Of a stretch of DNA of 23,850 nucleotides, positions 1-7,297 are shown one piece after another. The notes beneath the pieces are model-generated. The model had not been told where the DNA came from, made no database searches, and saw only the letters and a program-made list of their open reading frames with translations. The position numbers were made by a program, and so were the translations under genes. Position 1 is the first letter of the stretch; each line of letters opens with the position of its first letter. The stretch covers positions 1 to 23,850 of the forward strand of contig CAVDTK010000017.1 of NCBI GenBank assembly GCA_963611755.1, given 5' to 3'. Origin of the DNA: Paratractidigestivibacter sp963611755 (GTDB lineage Bacteria > Actinomycetota > Coriobacteriia > Coriobacteriales > Atopobiaceae).

Positions 1-1
1 C

Positions 2-289
2 GAGTGGACCGACATGTACGACGAGTTCGCCAAGACCGCCGAGGAGGAGGGCTTCCCCGAGCTTGCCGAGAAGTTCCGCCAGGTCGGCGCCATCGAGAAG
101 CACCACGAGGAGCGCTATCGCGCCCTGCTCAAGAACGTCGAGACCGCCGCTGTCTTTGAGAAGAGCGAGGTCAAGGTTTGGGAGTGCCGTAACTGCGGCC
201 ACATCGTCGTGGGCACCAAGGCCCCCGAGGTCTGCCCCGTCTGCAACCACCCGCAGGCCTACTTCGAGGTCACGGCCGAGAATTTCTAA
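2..289 (+). CDS. Rubrerythrin, C-terminal part (5' end outside window)
   Basis: The frame is open from the window edge, so the start is missing; 95 residues are visible. The first part is the end of a ferritin-like helical bundle and contains EKHHEERY (about visible residues 32-39), which fits the Glu/His iron ligands of the last helix. The end is a rubredoxin-like domain with two CxxC knuckles, ECRNCGH and CPVCNHP, that bind one Fe. Rubrerythrins are cytoplasmic non-haem iron peroxidases that reduce hydrogen peroxide in anaerobes. The pairing of these two domains in this order is diagnostic. The gene is convergent with the next one on the - strand, and the inverted repeat at 316-422 lies between them. 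Confidence 0.95.
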   Translation, partial: EWTDMYDEFAKTAEEEGFPELAEKFRQVGAIEKHHEERYRALLKNVETAAVFEKSEVKVWECRNCGHIVVGTKAPEVCPVCNHPQAYFEVTAENF

Positions 290-315
290 ATAGGTCGCCG
301 CAAAGGCAATCCCGA

Positions 316-422
316 GCTGCTCCCCCTTTGTTTCTGTGCTCAAACAGTCCTGTTCGCACGGAGGCCACATTAAGTGGCCTCCGGCTCATGCGGAACTGCG
401 CCATAAACAAAGGGGGAGCAGC
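316..422. repeat. Nested inverted repeat, 18-bp outer arms and 10-bp inner hairpin
   Basis: The outer arms at 316-333 and 405-422 are perfect 18-bp inverted copies (GCTGCTCCCCCTTTGTTT and its complement). Inside, 359-368 and 374-383 form a perfect 10-bp hairpin with the loop ATTAA. Between them, 352-358 and 389-396 can add a further interrupted stem. The element lies between the convergent rubrerythrin and glycosyltransferase genes, so it could be a bidirectional terminator. However, neither side has a good U tract: the + side continues CTTGTGTTGTCTTT and the - side has none. The arms could also be the terminal repeats of a short non-autonomous element. No clear target-site duplication is visible. 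Confidence 0.85.
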
Positions 423-434
423 CTTGTGTTGTCT

Positions 435-1430
435 TTACTTCTTGAGGGGCGGCATCGGCTGCCAGGAGCCGTCATGCAAGATGGCCTTGGACTCCTTGTA
501 GCCGGCCCACAGGCGCGCCCATCCGCTCTTCAGGTGGCTGCGGTCAACGATAAGGATGCGCAGCAGCTCTTTCGAGAAGTTCGCCAGCGTGCCCACGGCG
601 TAGCCCACGGGGTTGTAGTCGCCGTAAACCTTGTAGTAGCGCGCCAAGTAGCCGCGGTTTCTTGTGATGTAGTAGCGCGTCATGTCGCTCGTCGAGTTGA
701 GCTGGCGCACGCTGCCTATCTCCTTGTTCGCGACCTCACGGCGACGCGAGAGCATGTAGTCGGGCACGTAGTAGACATCAAAATGTTTACTGACCACGTA
801 GCCGTAGCACGCGTCGTCCAGATAAATGAAGAAGCGCGGGTCCGGCAGGCCCACCTCGTCCACGACGCGCCGAGAAAAGCACGAGCCCTCGAAGCACAGG
901 GCGTTGGCCAGCTTAAAGCGCTCCCCTTCTCGCCAGCTGTCGCGCGAGAACGGGTTGTAGATGGCAAGCGACGTCCAAAAACGGTGCTGCCAGTAGAAGT
1001 GCCCGCCGTCGAAGTCGCGGCGGCGGCCCATGAAGGCCTCGGTCTCGGCCGACCAGCGCTCCATCGTGGCAAGCCCGTCGGGCTCGACCGCCACGTCGTC
1101 GTCCATGACCCAAAACCAATCGGCGCCCAGGTTGTAGGCTACGCGCACGCCCTCGGAGAAGCCGCCGGCGCCGCCGGTGTTCTCGGTCATGGCGTGGTAG
1201 ACCACGCGGCCCGTGCTACCCTGCGTGTCCGGGTCGTCAGCGGCGTCGCCCCAGCGCTCGGCCACGCGGTCGGAAAACTCCGCCAGCATAGCCTCGGTCT
1301 CGCGCGAATTCTCGTTGTCGACCACCACCACGCGCCACGGCGCGCGCTCAAGCCCCAGGATAGAGTCGAGCAGCCCGGCGAGAAGATCTTGCCGCTTGTA
1401 GGTCACTATGATGATCGCGGGGCGCTGCAT
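435..1430 (-). CDS. Family 2 glycosyltransferase (galactofuranosyl/rhamnosyltransferase-like)
   Basis: A GT-A fold glycosyltransferase of 331 residues that probably transfers a sugar from a nucleotide sugar to a surface glycan at the inner face of the membrane. Visible motifs are the N-terminal strand AIIIVTYKR, VVVVDNE (about 35-40), NTGGAGGF (84-91) and the DxD-type metal site MDDDV (109-113). The NxGGAGGF plus DDD pairing is typical of the GlfT/rhamnosyltransferase branch of GT2. I place the start at the second of two in-frame ATGs (1430). The purine-rich GGAGAGG lies 6 nt before it but directly abuts the first ATG (1436). The acceptor and donor cannot be told from the sequence. Confidence 0.88.
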   Translation of the reverse strand: MQRPAIIIVTYKRQDLLAGLLDSILGLERAPWRVVVVDNENSRETEAMLAEFSDRVAERWGDAADDPDTQGSTGRVVYHAMTENTGGAGGFSEGVRVAYNLGADWFWVMDDDVAVEPDGLATMERWSAETEAFMGRRRDFDGGHFYWQHRFWTSLAIYNPFSRDSWREGERFKLANALCFEGSCFSRRVVDEVGLPDPRFFIYLDDACYGYVVSKHFDVYYVPDYMLSRRREVANKEIGSVRQLNSTSDMTRYYITRNRGYLARYYKVYGDYNPVGYAVGTLANFSKELLRILIVDRSHLKSGWARLWAGYKESKAILHDGSWQPMPPLKK

Positions 1431-1459
1431 GTGCATCCTCTCCTAGCTTTTGCTGCCTT

Positions 1460-1465
1460 ATTATA
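1460..1465 (-). promoter_or_regulatory. Candidate -10 box for the glycosyltransferase at 435-1430
   Basis: On the - strand this is a perfect TATAAT, about 30 bases before the chosen ATG, which would give a leader of roughly 20 nt. No good -35 hexamer is present at 16-18 bp spacing. It lies in the divergent gap between this gene and the + strand glycosyltransferase. Confidence 0.45.
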
Positions 1466-1523
1466 GGGACAGCCGGATTCGATTACCGCCGCACACATGC
1501 AACAAACATTGCCGGGAGGGCAC

Positions 1524-2609
1524 ATGAGCACCAGCACATCCGCCGATTTGGTTTCAGTCGTTATCCCCATGTACAACGTGGCGGACACCCTTGACCAGTG
1601 CCTTTCCAGCATCGAGGCCCAAACGCACACGAACCTCGAGATCATCTGCGTAAACGACGGCAGCCCGGACGAAAGCTCGGCCATCGCGCACGAGCACGCC
1701 GGCCGCGACAACCGCGTGAGCGTCCTCGACAAGCCCAACGAGGGCTACGGCGCCTCCTGCAACCGCGGCATGGCCATCGCCCGCGGCGCCTGGACCGCCA
1801 TCGTCGAGCCGGACGACTACCTGGAGCCCACCATGTTTGCGGAGCTTCTCGCCAAGGCCGCCGAGTTCTCGCAAGCCCCGGACGTGGTCAAATGCGCCTA
1901 CTGGCGCGTCTTTGACCAGAACGGCCAGGCAAGCCGCGTCGTGTGCCCGTACAAGGGGCGCGTGAAGCCGGCAGCCCAGCCCTTCGCGGTGGGCGACGGC
2001 GTCGAGCTTTTGCTCCACCACCCCGCCATCTGGGCGGCCGTCTATCGCACGGACTTCCTGCGCGCCCGCGGCATCCACATGGTCGAGGTCCCCGGCGCCG
2101 GTTGGGCCGACAACCCCTTCATGGTCCAGACCCTGTGCGCCACCCGCGCGATCGCCTACGTGGACCGTCCGCTCTACAACTACCGCGAGCACGACCTCAA
2201 CGACGCCGAGCACCTGGCCGCGCGTAGCCCCCAGGTTCCCCTCACCCGCTGGAACGAGATGATGGACGCCGCCCTTGAGCTGGGCGTCATTGACAAGCGC
2301 GTCTTGCAGGCGCTGGCCCTGCGCGGCGTCAACTACGCCTCGATCACGCTTTCCGCGGCGCCAGGCGACTCCCAGGCGCGCGAGCTGGCGAGAAGATCCA
2401 TGGCGCGTCTCGACGCCTCGCTGGTGTTGGACAACGCCGCCGTGAGCCCCAACGGTAAGCGCCTGTACTGCGAGCTGTTAGGCCTGCCGGAGCCCAAGAT
2501 CGACAAGGCAGGCTACCTGGCGCACATGGCCAAGGAAGGCCTCTATCGCGTGAAGGCAAACGGGCTGGGGTTCGCCCTCGAGACGGCAAAGCGCCGTTTG
2601 GGCAGGTAA
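1524..2609 (+). CDS. Family 2 glycosyltransferase (WcaA/EpsJ-like)
   Basis: A 361-residue GT2 protein. The nucleotide-binding half is clear: VSVVIPMYN near the start, VNDGSPDES (43-51), NEGYGASCNRG (72-82) and the metal-binding acidic motif EPDDYLE (95-101). The C-terminal half is helical and not diagnostic. It probably adds one sugar to a capsule or cell-wall polysaccharide on the cytoplasmic side. ATG 1524 is chosen because GGGAGGG lies just upstream; an in-frame ATG at 1497 lacks such a site. It is divergent from the preceding glycosyltransferase and convergent with the next. At 2388-2395 it carries consecutive AGA AGA arginine codons inside the octamer GGCGAGAA, unusual codon choice for so GC-rich a gene. 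Confidence 0.9.
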   Translation: MSTSTSADLVSVVIPMYNVADTLDQCLSSIEAQTHTNLEIICVNDGSPDESSAIAHEHAGRDNRVSVLDKPNEGYGASCNRGMAIARGAWTAIVEPDDYLEPTMFAELLAKAAEFSQAPDVVKCAYWRVFDQNGQASRVVCPYKGRVKPAAQPFAVGDGVELLLHHPAIWAAVYRTDFLRARGIHMVEVPGAGWADNPFMVQTLCATRAIAYVDRPLYNYREHDLNDAEHLAARSPQVPLTRWNEMMDAALELGVIDKRVLQALALRGVNYASITLSAAPGDSQARELARRSMARLDASLVLDNAAVSPNGKRLYCELLGLPEPKIDKAGYLAHMAKEGLYRVKANGLGFALETAKRRLGR

Positions 2610-2677
2610 AGGAGGTCGGCGGCGCTACTGGCGGCGGCGCTGCTGTCGGCGCCAATCCGCATGCGGCGGACTAGGAC

Positions 2678-3754
2678 CTACAGGTAGATATCCGGCGCCA
2701 TGCTCGCGGGAAGGCCGCGGTGCACCAGGTTCCACAGGCGCGCCTGCGCCCCGGCCAGGCCGGCATTTCCCCTGTTGACGACCATCGCCATGGTCTTCGC
2801 GGCACCCGTCTTGGGGTTGGCCACGCTCGCGGCAAAGCGCGCACGATCGGACGTGATGATCTGCTCAAGCCGCGCGTGCTGCTCCTTGCCCTGGCCGTTG
2901 GGGGCCGGCAGGTACACCAGCGTCGACACCACGTTGGCCAGAAGCTCCAGGTAGCGGGTCTGCAGCGTCTCCATCGAGGCGGCGTCGCCGTCCAGGCCCC
3001 AGTGATGATACAGCTCCAGGGCGCCCGTGTACTCGGCCTCAAGGCACTCGTAGCTCAGGCGGGCGATCATCCGCGGGTCATACCCCTCGGGCGCCTGGCG
3101 AGAAATGCGCTGCGCATAGCCGCGAGCCACGCCCACGCGCTCCACATCGGCGAGAAAACCCCTGGTAAAGCCATGATCGGTCGAGGCCTTCTCGTCAAAG
3201 CGCAGGCCCAGGTCGCAGATCCTCTGGCGCAAGAACAGCTTGCCGCAGGCAGGCGACAGCTGACCGGTTGCCAGGTAGCGCCAGGCATTGGCCCTAAAGT
3301 CGTGCTGCGTGGGATAGGTCGCCTCTTGCGAGGGCGAGTCGATGCAGATGCCGCGCTTCTTGTCGGCCATCTCGATATACAGACCGCCGATCACCAGCTC
3401 GAGGTTCTCGTCCATCGCCAGGGTCAGCATCCGCGAGAGCGCCATCGGCTCGAGCCAGGCGTCCTGCTCCATGACCATCACATAGCGGCCGCGGGCCAGC
3501 TCAAGCGCCAGGTTCAAAGCCGCGGCACGGCCAATCTGGCCCTCGTGGTCAACAACGACGCGGATGTCGCGCTCGCTCATCACATCGAGCATGCGCGCGG
3601 TGCCGTCGGTCGAGCCGTCGTCCACCACCACGACCTCGATGTTCCTCTCGCCCTGATTCTGGACGCTCTCGACAGCGCGCCGGATCGTGGCCTCGGCGTC
3701 GCGGGCTGCGATCAAAACAGAGATGGCGGGCGTGTGGGGCGAGAAGTGCGTCAT
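2678..3754 (-). CDS. Family 2 glycosyltransferase
   Basis: A 358-residue GT2 protein with ISVLIAARD at residues 11-19, VVDDGSTDGT (43-52), GQIGRAAALN (72-81) and MEQDAW (95-100). The latter stands where the metal-binding DxD normally is (here EQD). The donor and acceptor are unknown. The start ATG at 3754 follows an AAGGAG about 13 nt upstream, a long spacing, but no better in-frame start is visible. The gene lies downstream of the LCP-like gene on the same strand (63-nt gap), so they could be cotranscribed. Its 3' end converges on the + strand glycosyltransferase, with a GC-rich 68-base gap containing the palindrome CCGCATGCGG and no clear terminator. Confidence 0.88.
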   Translation of the reverse strand: MTHFSPHTPAISVLIAARDAEATIRRAVESVQNQGERNIEVVVVDDGSTDGTARMLDVMSERDIRVVVDHEGQIGRAAALNLALELARGRYVMVMEQDAWLEPMALSRMLTLAMDENLELVIGGLYIEMADKKRGICIDSPSQEATYPTQHDFRANAWRYLATGQLSPACGKLFLRQRICDLGLRFDEKASTDHGFTRGFLADVERVGVARGYAQRISRQAPEGYDPRMIARLSYECLEAEYTGALELYHHWGLDGDAASMETLQTRYLELLANVVSTLVYLPAPNGQGKEQHARLEQIITSDRARFAASVANPKTGAAKTMAMVVNRGNAGLAGAQARLWNLVHRGLPASMAPDIYL

Positions 3755-3817
3755 GCGGGGCGAGGAACTCCTTGATAGATGCGAGGTATCAAAAAGTCGA
3801 CGTTACGTCTGAGTGAA

Positions 3818-4603
3818 TTATGCCCCTACCAGCAGCCCGACGGCCGTGCCCATCTGAACCTTGTCGATAAGCACATAACCGGTCTCCGAGACGGTACCGT
3901 CCTCGGCGGTGGCGGTCTCGACGGTGGTCACGGCCTCGTACGGCGCGACGTTCTCAAGCCCGATGGCCGAGAGGGTCTTGGCAAACTCAATGATCTCGCT
4001 CGCCTTGAAATCGGTGCGGATCTTAGACATGAGCGTGCCCGCGGTCTCGAAGATCTTCTTCTCCTCCGCGCCGGACAAGGACGCCACCTGCGACAGTACG
4101 TCCTCGGTCGAGATCACGACGTGCGTGAACTTGAGGCCGGCCGCCTTGGACAGGGGCTGGACGCAGGCGGTGGGCCCGGCCTGCGCGCAATAATCCGCCA
4201 GTGAGAAGCCCTGCTCGTTCACCACGATCTTGACGTTGACGGGAACATTGGCGAGAACCGCCGTGCCTTGCGTGTTGTTGACCACCAGGATGCGCGCGGC
4301 CTGCAGGGTCGACGGCGCGTTAGCCTTGGAAGTATCGGAGACAGTGAGGAATAAAACCCTGGTCAGGCTGTCGGACGTGGTGTTATAGCCATCCGGGATG
4401 GAAAGGGATGCCTGGTTAGAGATCGCTTCGCTCATGTCCAGGTCACCCAGACGGGTCTCAAGCTGGACGCGGCCCCAGACGTTGCTCACGACGATAGCCA
4501 CGACGACAAAGACCGCGACAACGACGCCAATGCCGATGAAATTGGCGTACGGGCTTTGGCGCGGAACATCGATGCGCTCAAAGCGCTCGCGCTTGTGGAA
4601 CAT
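3818..4603 (-). CDS. Membrane-anchored LCP-like protein, function unknown
   Basis: The protein has 261 residues: a basic cytoplasmic N-terminus (1-20), one transmembrane helix (about 22-43) and an extracytoplasmic domain. Residues 82-190 resemble by eye a LytR-CpsA-Psr domain: a strand ending FLTVSD, ILVVNN (105-110), VLANVPVNVKI (116-126), then FSLADYCAQAG and a strand with THVVIST. LCP enzymes ligate undecaprenyl-linked glycans to peptidoglycan. The usual Arg/Asp residues of the RTD and IPRD motifs are absent here, so it may be non-catalytic or belong to another family. ATG 4603 is preferred to GTG 4612 because AAGGG sits 8 nt before the ATG and overlaps the GTG. Its neighbours are glycosyltransferases, consistent with surface glycan work. 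Confidence 0.6.
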   Translation of the reverse strand: MFHKRERFERIDVPRQSPYANFIGIGVVVAVFVVVAIVVSNVWGRVQLETRLGDLDMSEAISNQASLSIPDGYNTTSDSLTRVLFLTVSDTSKANAPSTLQAARILVVNNTQGTAVLANVPVNVKIVVNEQGFSLADYCAQAGPTACVQPLSKAAGLKFTHVVISTEDVLSQVASLSGAEEKKIFETAGTLMSKIRTDFKASEIIEFAKTLSAIGLENVAPYEAVTTVETATAEDGTVSETGYVLIDKVQMGTAVGLLVGA

Positions 4604-4712
4604 TGGCGGCACCCTTCTATCTCAATCGCCCGCAGGTCGCAAACCTAGGATCCTTCGAACTTTTTGCCTTAGGCGTTGCGACGGGCAAGTTTTTGCCAGA
4701 TGGTTACTCTCA

Positions 4713-5720
4713 TTACAACAGAATACCTAAGGCGTTGAACAAAAGACCCACGACTACGCCGACCGCGTACACAAAACCGGTAATAGCAGCGTTTTGTTTG
4801 AGATCGTCGTTGGTTCGCCACAAAACGAGCAGGCCCACGCCGCCCGAGACCAGAAGACCCGCGACCATAGGCCCGCACGCCAAGGTGCCGGACAAGAAGA
4901 GCTCGGTGATGGCCACGCTCGCGCCGCAGTTAGGGATAAGGCCCACCAGCGCGGCGATAAAGACGGCCCTCACGGGGTGGTCGGCGAGAAGGACCGCGAT
5001 AGCGTCCTCCCCCACAGACTCGATCAACAGGCCGAAGGCGAACGTGATCACAAAGATGAAGGCCGTGACCTGCACGGTGTGCACGAGGGCCGAGCGCACG
5101 ACGCCCCAGGCGCCGTGGCTGTGGGAATGGCCGTGGTGGTGGCCGACCGCATGGTCGTGCCCCTCGCCACACCCGCGATCATGGCCGTGACCTGCGTGGG
5201 ATTGGCCGTGGGTGGCGTCGTGGGCGTCGTCGACCGTCTCGTCTTCCTCGTCGTCGCAGTGGCAATGCGCGCGCTCGCACAGCTCGTGGATGTGGTCGTG
5301 GCCGTCACCCGTGCGATGCGTCAGACGAAGTGCCAGGTCAACGAGAAGGCCCACCGCAAGACCCACGACAACCTTTACGCCCAGAAGCGCGAAGAGGCGG
5401 GCCGGGGACTCCTGGTGCGCCACAAAAACCGGGATCATCTCGTCGGACGTGGCAAGGATCACAGCCACCAGGGTGCCTACCGTGACCACGCGGCCCGCGT
5501 AGAGCGTCGCCGCCATGGCCGAGAAACCGCACTGGGGAAGCGCGCCCAGGATGGCGCCCACAACAGGGCCCGCCTTACCGGAGCGCTCGACCGCGGCCTT
5601 CACGTTGCCGCTGGCAGCGTGCTCCAGGGCCTCCATGGCCAGGTAGGTGATAAAGAGGAAGGGGATCAGCTTAAGCGTGTCGATCACGCTGTCGGCCAAA
5701 ACGTCGAGCAAGAAGTCCAA
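4713..5720 (-). CDS. Putative heavy-metal/manganese exporter, ArsP_2-type, with His-rich loop
   Basis: An integral membrane protein of 335 residues. Two homologous halves are visible. The first contains LGALPQCGFSAMAATLYAGRV (58-77; Cys64) and the second VGLIPNCGASVAITELFLSGT (259-279; Cys266). This duplicated P-x-C-G pattern fits the Pfam family described as a 10-TM putative heavy-metal exporter and often annotated as a putative manganese transporter. The hydrophilic loop between the halves (about 135-203) holds 19 His and 4 Cys plus a run of acidic residues, a likely metal-binding segment. The start is TTG (5720), with AAAGG 9 nt upstream. The gap to truA is 64 nt and contains a short GGCCCG/CGGGCC hairpin. 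The substrate is not provable from sequence; arsenic, manganese, zinc or nickel are all possible. Confidence 0.75.
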   Translation of the reverse strand: MDFLLDVLADSVIDTLKLIPFLFITYLAMEALEHAASGNVKAAVERSGKAGPVVGAILGALPQCGFSAMAATLYAGRVVTVGTLVAVILATSDEMIPVFVAHQESPARLFALLGVKVVVGLAVGLLVDLALRLTHRTGDGHDHIHELCERAHCHCDDEEDETVDDAHDATHGQSHAGHGHDRGCGEGHDHAVGHHHGHSHSHGAWGVVRSALVHTVQVTAFIFVITFAFGLLIESVGEDAIAVLLADHPVRAVFIAALVGLIPNCGASVAITELFLSGTLACGPMVAGLLVSGGVGLLVLWRTNDDLKQNAAITGFVYAVGVVVGLLFNALGILL

Positions 5721-5784
5721 CGAGAAACACCTTTCAAAGCGGCCCGCAGCACGGGCCAGCCGTCAATTCCGACCTGATTAAAGC

Positions 5785-6660
5785 TTAATTCCAAGCCTGC
5801 AAGTAGGATTTTGGATAGGCTACATCAACAAAGCAAAGCCCTTTGGCAGGCGCGCAGGGGCCGGCGGCGCGTCGGTCGCAAGCCGCCAGGACATCTGCCA
5901 CCCACGCGGGATCCTTGTGGCCGCGCCCCACCTCGACCAGCGTTCCTGCGATGGTCCTCACCATGTTGTGGAGAAACGCGTTGCCCCTAATGTCGATGGC
6001 GATAAGCTCTTCCCCGGCCTCTTCGATGCGCGAGACATGCAGAGACTCAACAAAGCGGCAGGTAGGCTTGTCGACAGCGCTGATGGCCTTGCAGAAGCTC
6101 TTGAAGTCGTGTTCCCCCACCAGGTGCTGAGCAGCGGTGTCCATGGCCTCGACGTCAAGCGACCCCTTGTACCACCAGGCATGATCCCATGCCATGACAG
6201 GCCGCGCCTGCCCCGCAGAGATGCGATATCGATACGACCTGCCCTGCGCATCAAACCGTGCCGAGAAACCCGCGGGGGCCAGGTACAGCTCGCGCACCGA
6301 CAGGTCGTCGGGCGTGAGCGCCACCAGGCTGCGCAGCAGGGAGTTGCCCGCCGCCGGAAGCTCTTCTCGGCGCACCGGAACGCTCACGAACTGCGAGATG
6401 GCGTGCACCCCGGCGTCGGTCCGCCCGGCGCACACCAGTTCACACGGGCGCCGCAGGGCCGTCTCAAGGGCGCGGCGCAGCTCTCCCGCCACGGTACGCT
6501 GACCGGGCTGCTCGGCAAAGCCGCAGAAGTCAGCTCCGCGATAACCGAGCTTGATCACAAGCGTGGCGTCGAAAACCAGCTCGTCGGCCAGGCCCTCGGC
6601 CGGAGCATCAGCCAGCCCGACAACAACCCCATCGCGATTCAGCTCTTCAGGATCAAGCAC
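5785..6660 (-). CDS. truA: tRNA pseudouridine(38-40) synthase TruA
   Basis: A 291-residue enzyme that isomerises uridines 38-40 in tRNA anticodon arms. The catalytic aspartate lies in CAGRTDAGVHA (Asp82). Other family segments are KLGYRGADFCGF near 37-48, YRYRIS mid-protein and GNAFLHNMVRTIAGTLVEVG in the C-terminal half. The GTG start at 6660 has a strong AAGGAGGGG just upstream. It adds about 32 residues ahead of the point where the family usually begins; no later start has comparable support. It follows rplQ, as in many bacteria, but the terminator at 6690-6724 stands between them, so expression may depend on read-through. Confidence 0.95.
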   Translation of the reverse strand: MLDPEELNRDGVVVGLADAPAEGLADELVFDATLVIKLGYRGADFCGFAEQPGQRTVAGELRRALETALRRPCELVCAGRTDAGVHAISQFVSVPVRREELPAAGNSLLRSLVALTPDDLSVRELYLAPAGFSARFDAQGRSYRYRISAGQARPVMAWDHAWWYKGSLDVEAMDTAAQHLVGEHDFKSFCKAISAVDKPTCRFVESLHVSRIEEAGEELIAIDIRGNAFLHNMVRTIAGTLVEVGRGHKDPAWVADVLAACDRRAAGPCAPAKGLCFVDVAYPKSYLQAWN

Positions 6661-6689
6661 GCTCGCCCCTCCTTAAACACCAATTCCTA

Positions 6690-6724
6690 AACAAATGGGG
6701 CCCCAGCTTTGCAGCCGGAGCCCC
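6690..6724 (-). terminator. Intrinsic terminator after rplQ
   Basis: On the - strand 713-724 and 697-708 (of 6xxx) pair as a 12-bp stem with two G-U wobbles and the tetraloop GCAA, followed by AUUUGUUU. It lies about 30 bases after the rplQ stop and 35 before the truA start. Confidence 0.8.
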
Positions 6725-6754
6725 AGGCAGTACGGTTGAGAACCTAAGGTAAGG

Positions 6755-7264
6755 TTACTCGGCGTCCTCGGCGGCGGGAGCCTCCTCAGCGGCGGCCTCC
6801 TCGACGACCTCGGCAGCCTCCTCGACGGTCTCCTCAGCAGCGGGAGCCTCGACCTTGGCAACCTTGGTAGCAGCCTTCTTGGCCTTGACCTTGGGCTGGA
6901 CGGGCTCGGTCACGAGCTCCATCAGGACCATCTCGGCCGCGTCGCCCTTACGGGGACCCAGCTTCATGATGCGGGTGTAGCCGCCGTTGCGGTCGGCCCA
7001 CATGCCCTGAGCGGCCTTCTCGAAGACCTCGCGCACGATCTCCTTGTCACCAAGGCGAGCGATGGCCAGACGACGGCTGGCGACGTCGCCCTTCTTGGCG
7101 AGGGTGATGATGCCGTCGACGTCGCCGCGGATAGCCTTGGCGCGGACATCGATGGTCTTAATGCGGTCGTTCATGAACAGGGCGCGGACAAGGCTCTTCT
7201 TCATTGCCTTGGTGTGAGAAGCATCGGTGCCGAGCTTCATGCCCTTCTTTTTGTTGTGTCGCAT
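6755..7264 (-). CDS. rplQ: Ribosomal protein bL17
   Basis: A 50S subunit protein near the exit tunnel. The conserved core begins MRHNKKKGMKLG and runs to about residue 118 (GGYTRIMKLGPRKGDAAEM). The total is 169 residues, against roughly 115-130 for minimal L17. The extra part is a Lys/Ala stretch (KVKAKKAATKVAKV) followed by about 35 residues made almost only of Ala, Glu, Pro and Val. Such acidic tails occur in actinobacterial L17. It is the last gene of the alpha-operon block, after rpoA, and is followed by a terminator. The start ATG has GGAG 9 nt upstream. Confidence 0.97.
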   Translation of the reverse strand: MRHNKKKGMKLGTDASHTKAMKKSLVRALFMNDRIKTIDVRAKAIRGDVDGIITLAKKGDVASRRLAIARLGDKEIVREVFEKAAQGMWADRNGGYTRIMKLGPRKGDAAEMVLMELVTEPVQPKVKAKKAATKVAKVEAPAAEETVEEAAEVVEEAAAEEAPAAEDAE

Positions 7265-7297
7265 TTCTGACTTCTCCTAAGCGATGCGAGATAGCGT

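Noticed and set aside
336..1466. Open + strand frame of 376 codons opposite the first glycosyltransferase
   Set aside because: Antisense to a gene with clear GT2 motifs; it begins inside the inverted repeat and lacks any family signal.
4613..4712. Possible riboswitch or promoter before the LCP-like gene
   Set aside because: Only 100 bases, with no recognisable conserved motif; -35/-10 pairs were poor. Nothing defensible beyond the AAGGG ribosome-binding site.
5135..5320. Repetitive stretch that looks like a tandem DNA repeat
   Set aside because: It is the coding sequence for the His-rich loop (CAT/CAC codons mixed with Gly, Asp and Ser); no unit repeats at the DNA level.
4794..5777. Open + strand frame of 327 codons opposite the metal exporter
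   Set aside because: Its His/Asp/Val-rich content is the reverse of the exporter's repetitive loop codons.
5721..5784. Possible manganese (yybP-ykoY) riboswitch before the exporter
   Set aside because: The gap to truA is only 64 bases, too short for that riboswitch, and shows only a small GGCCCG/CGGGCC hairpin.
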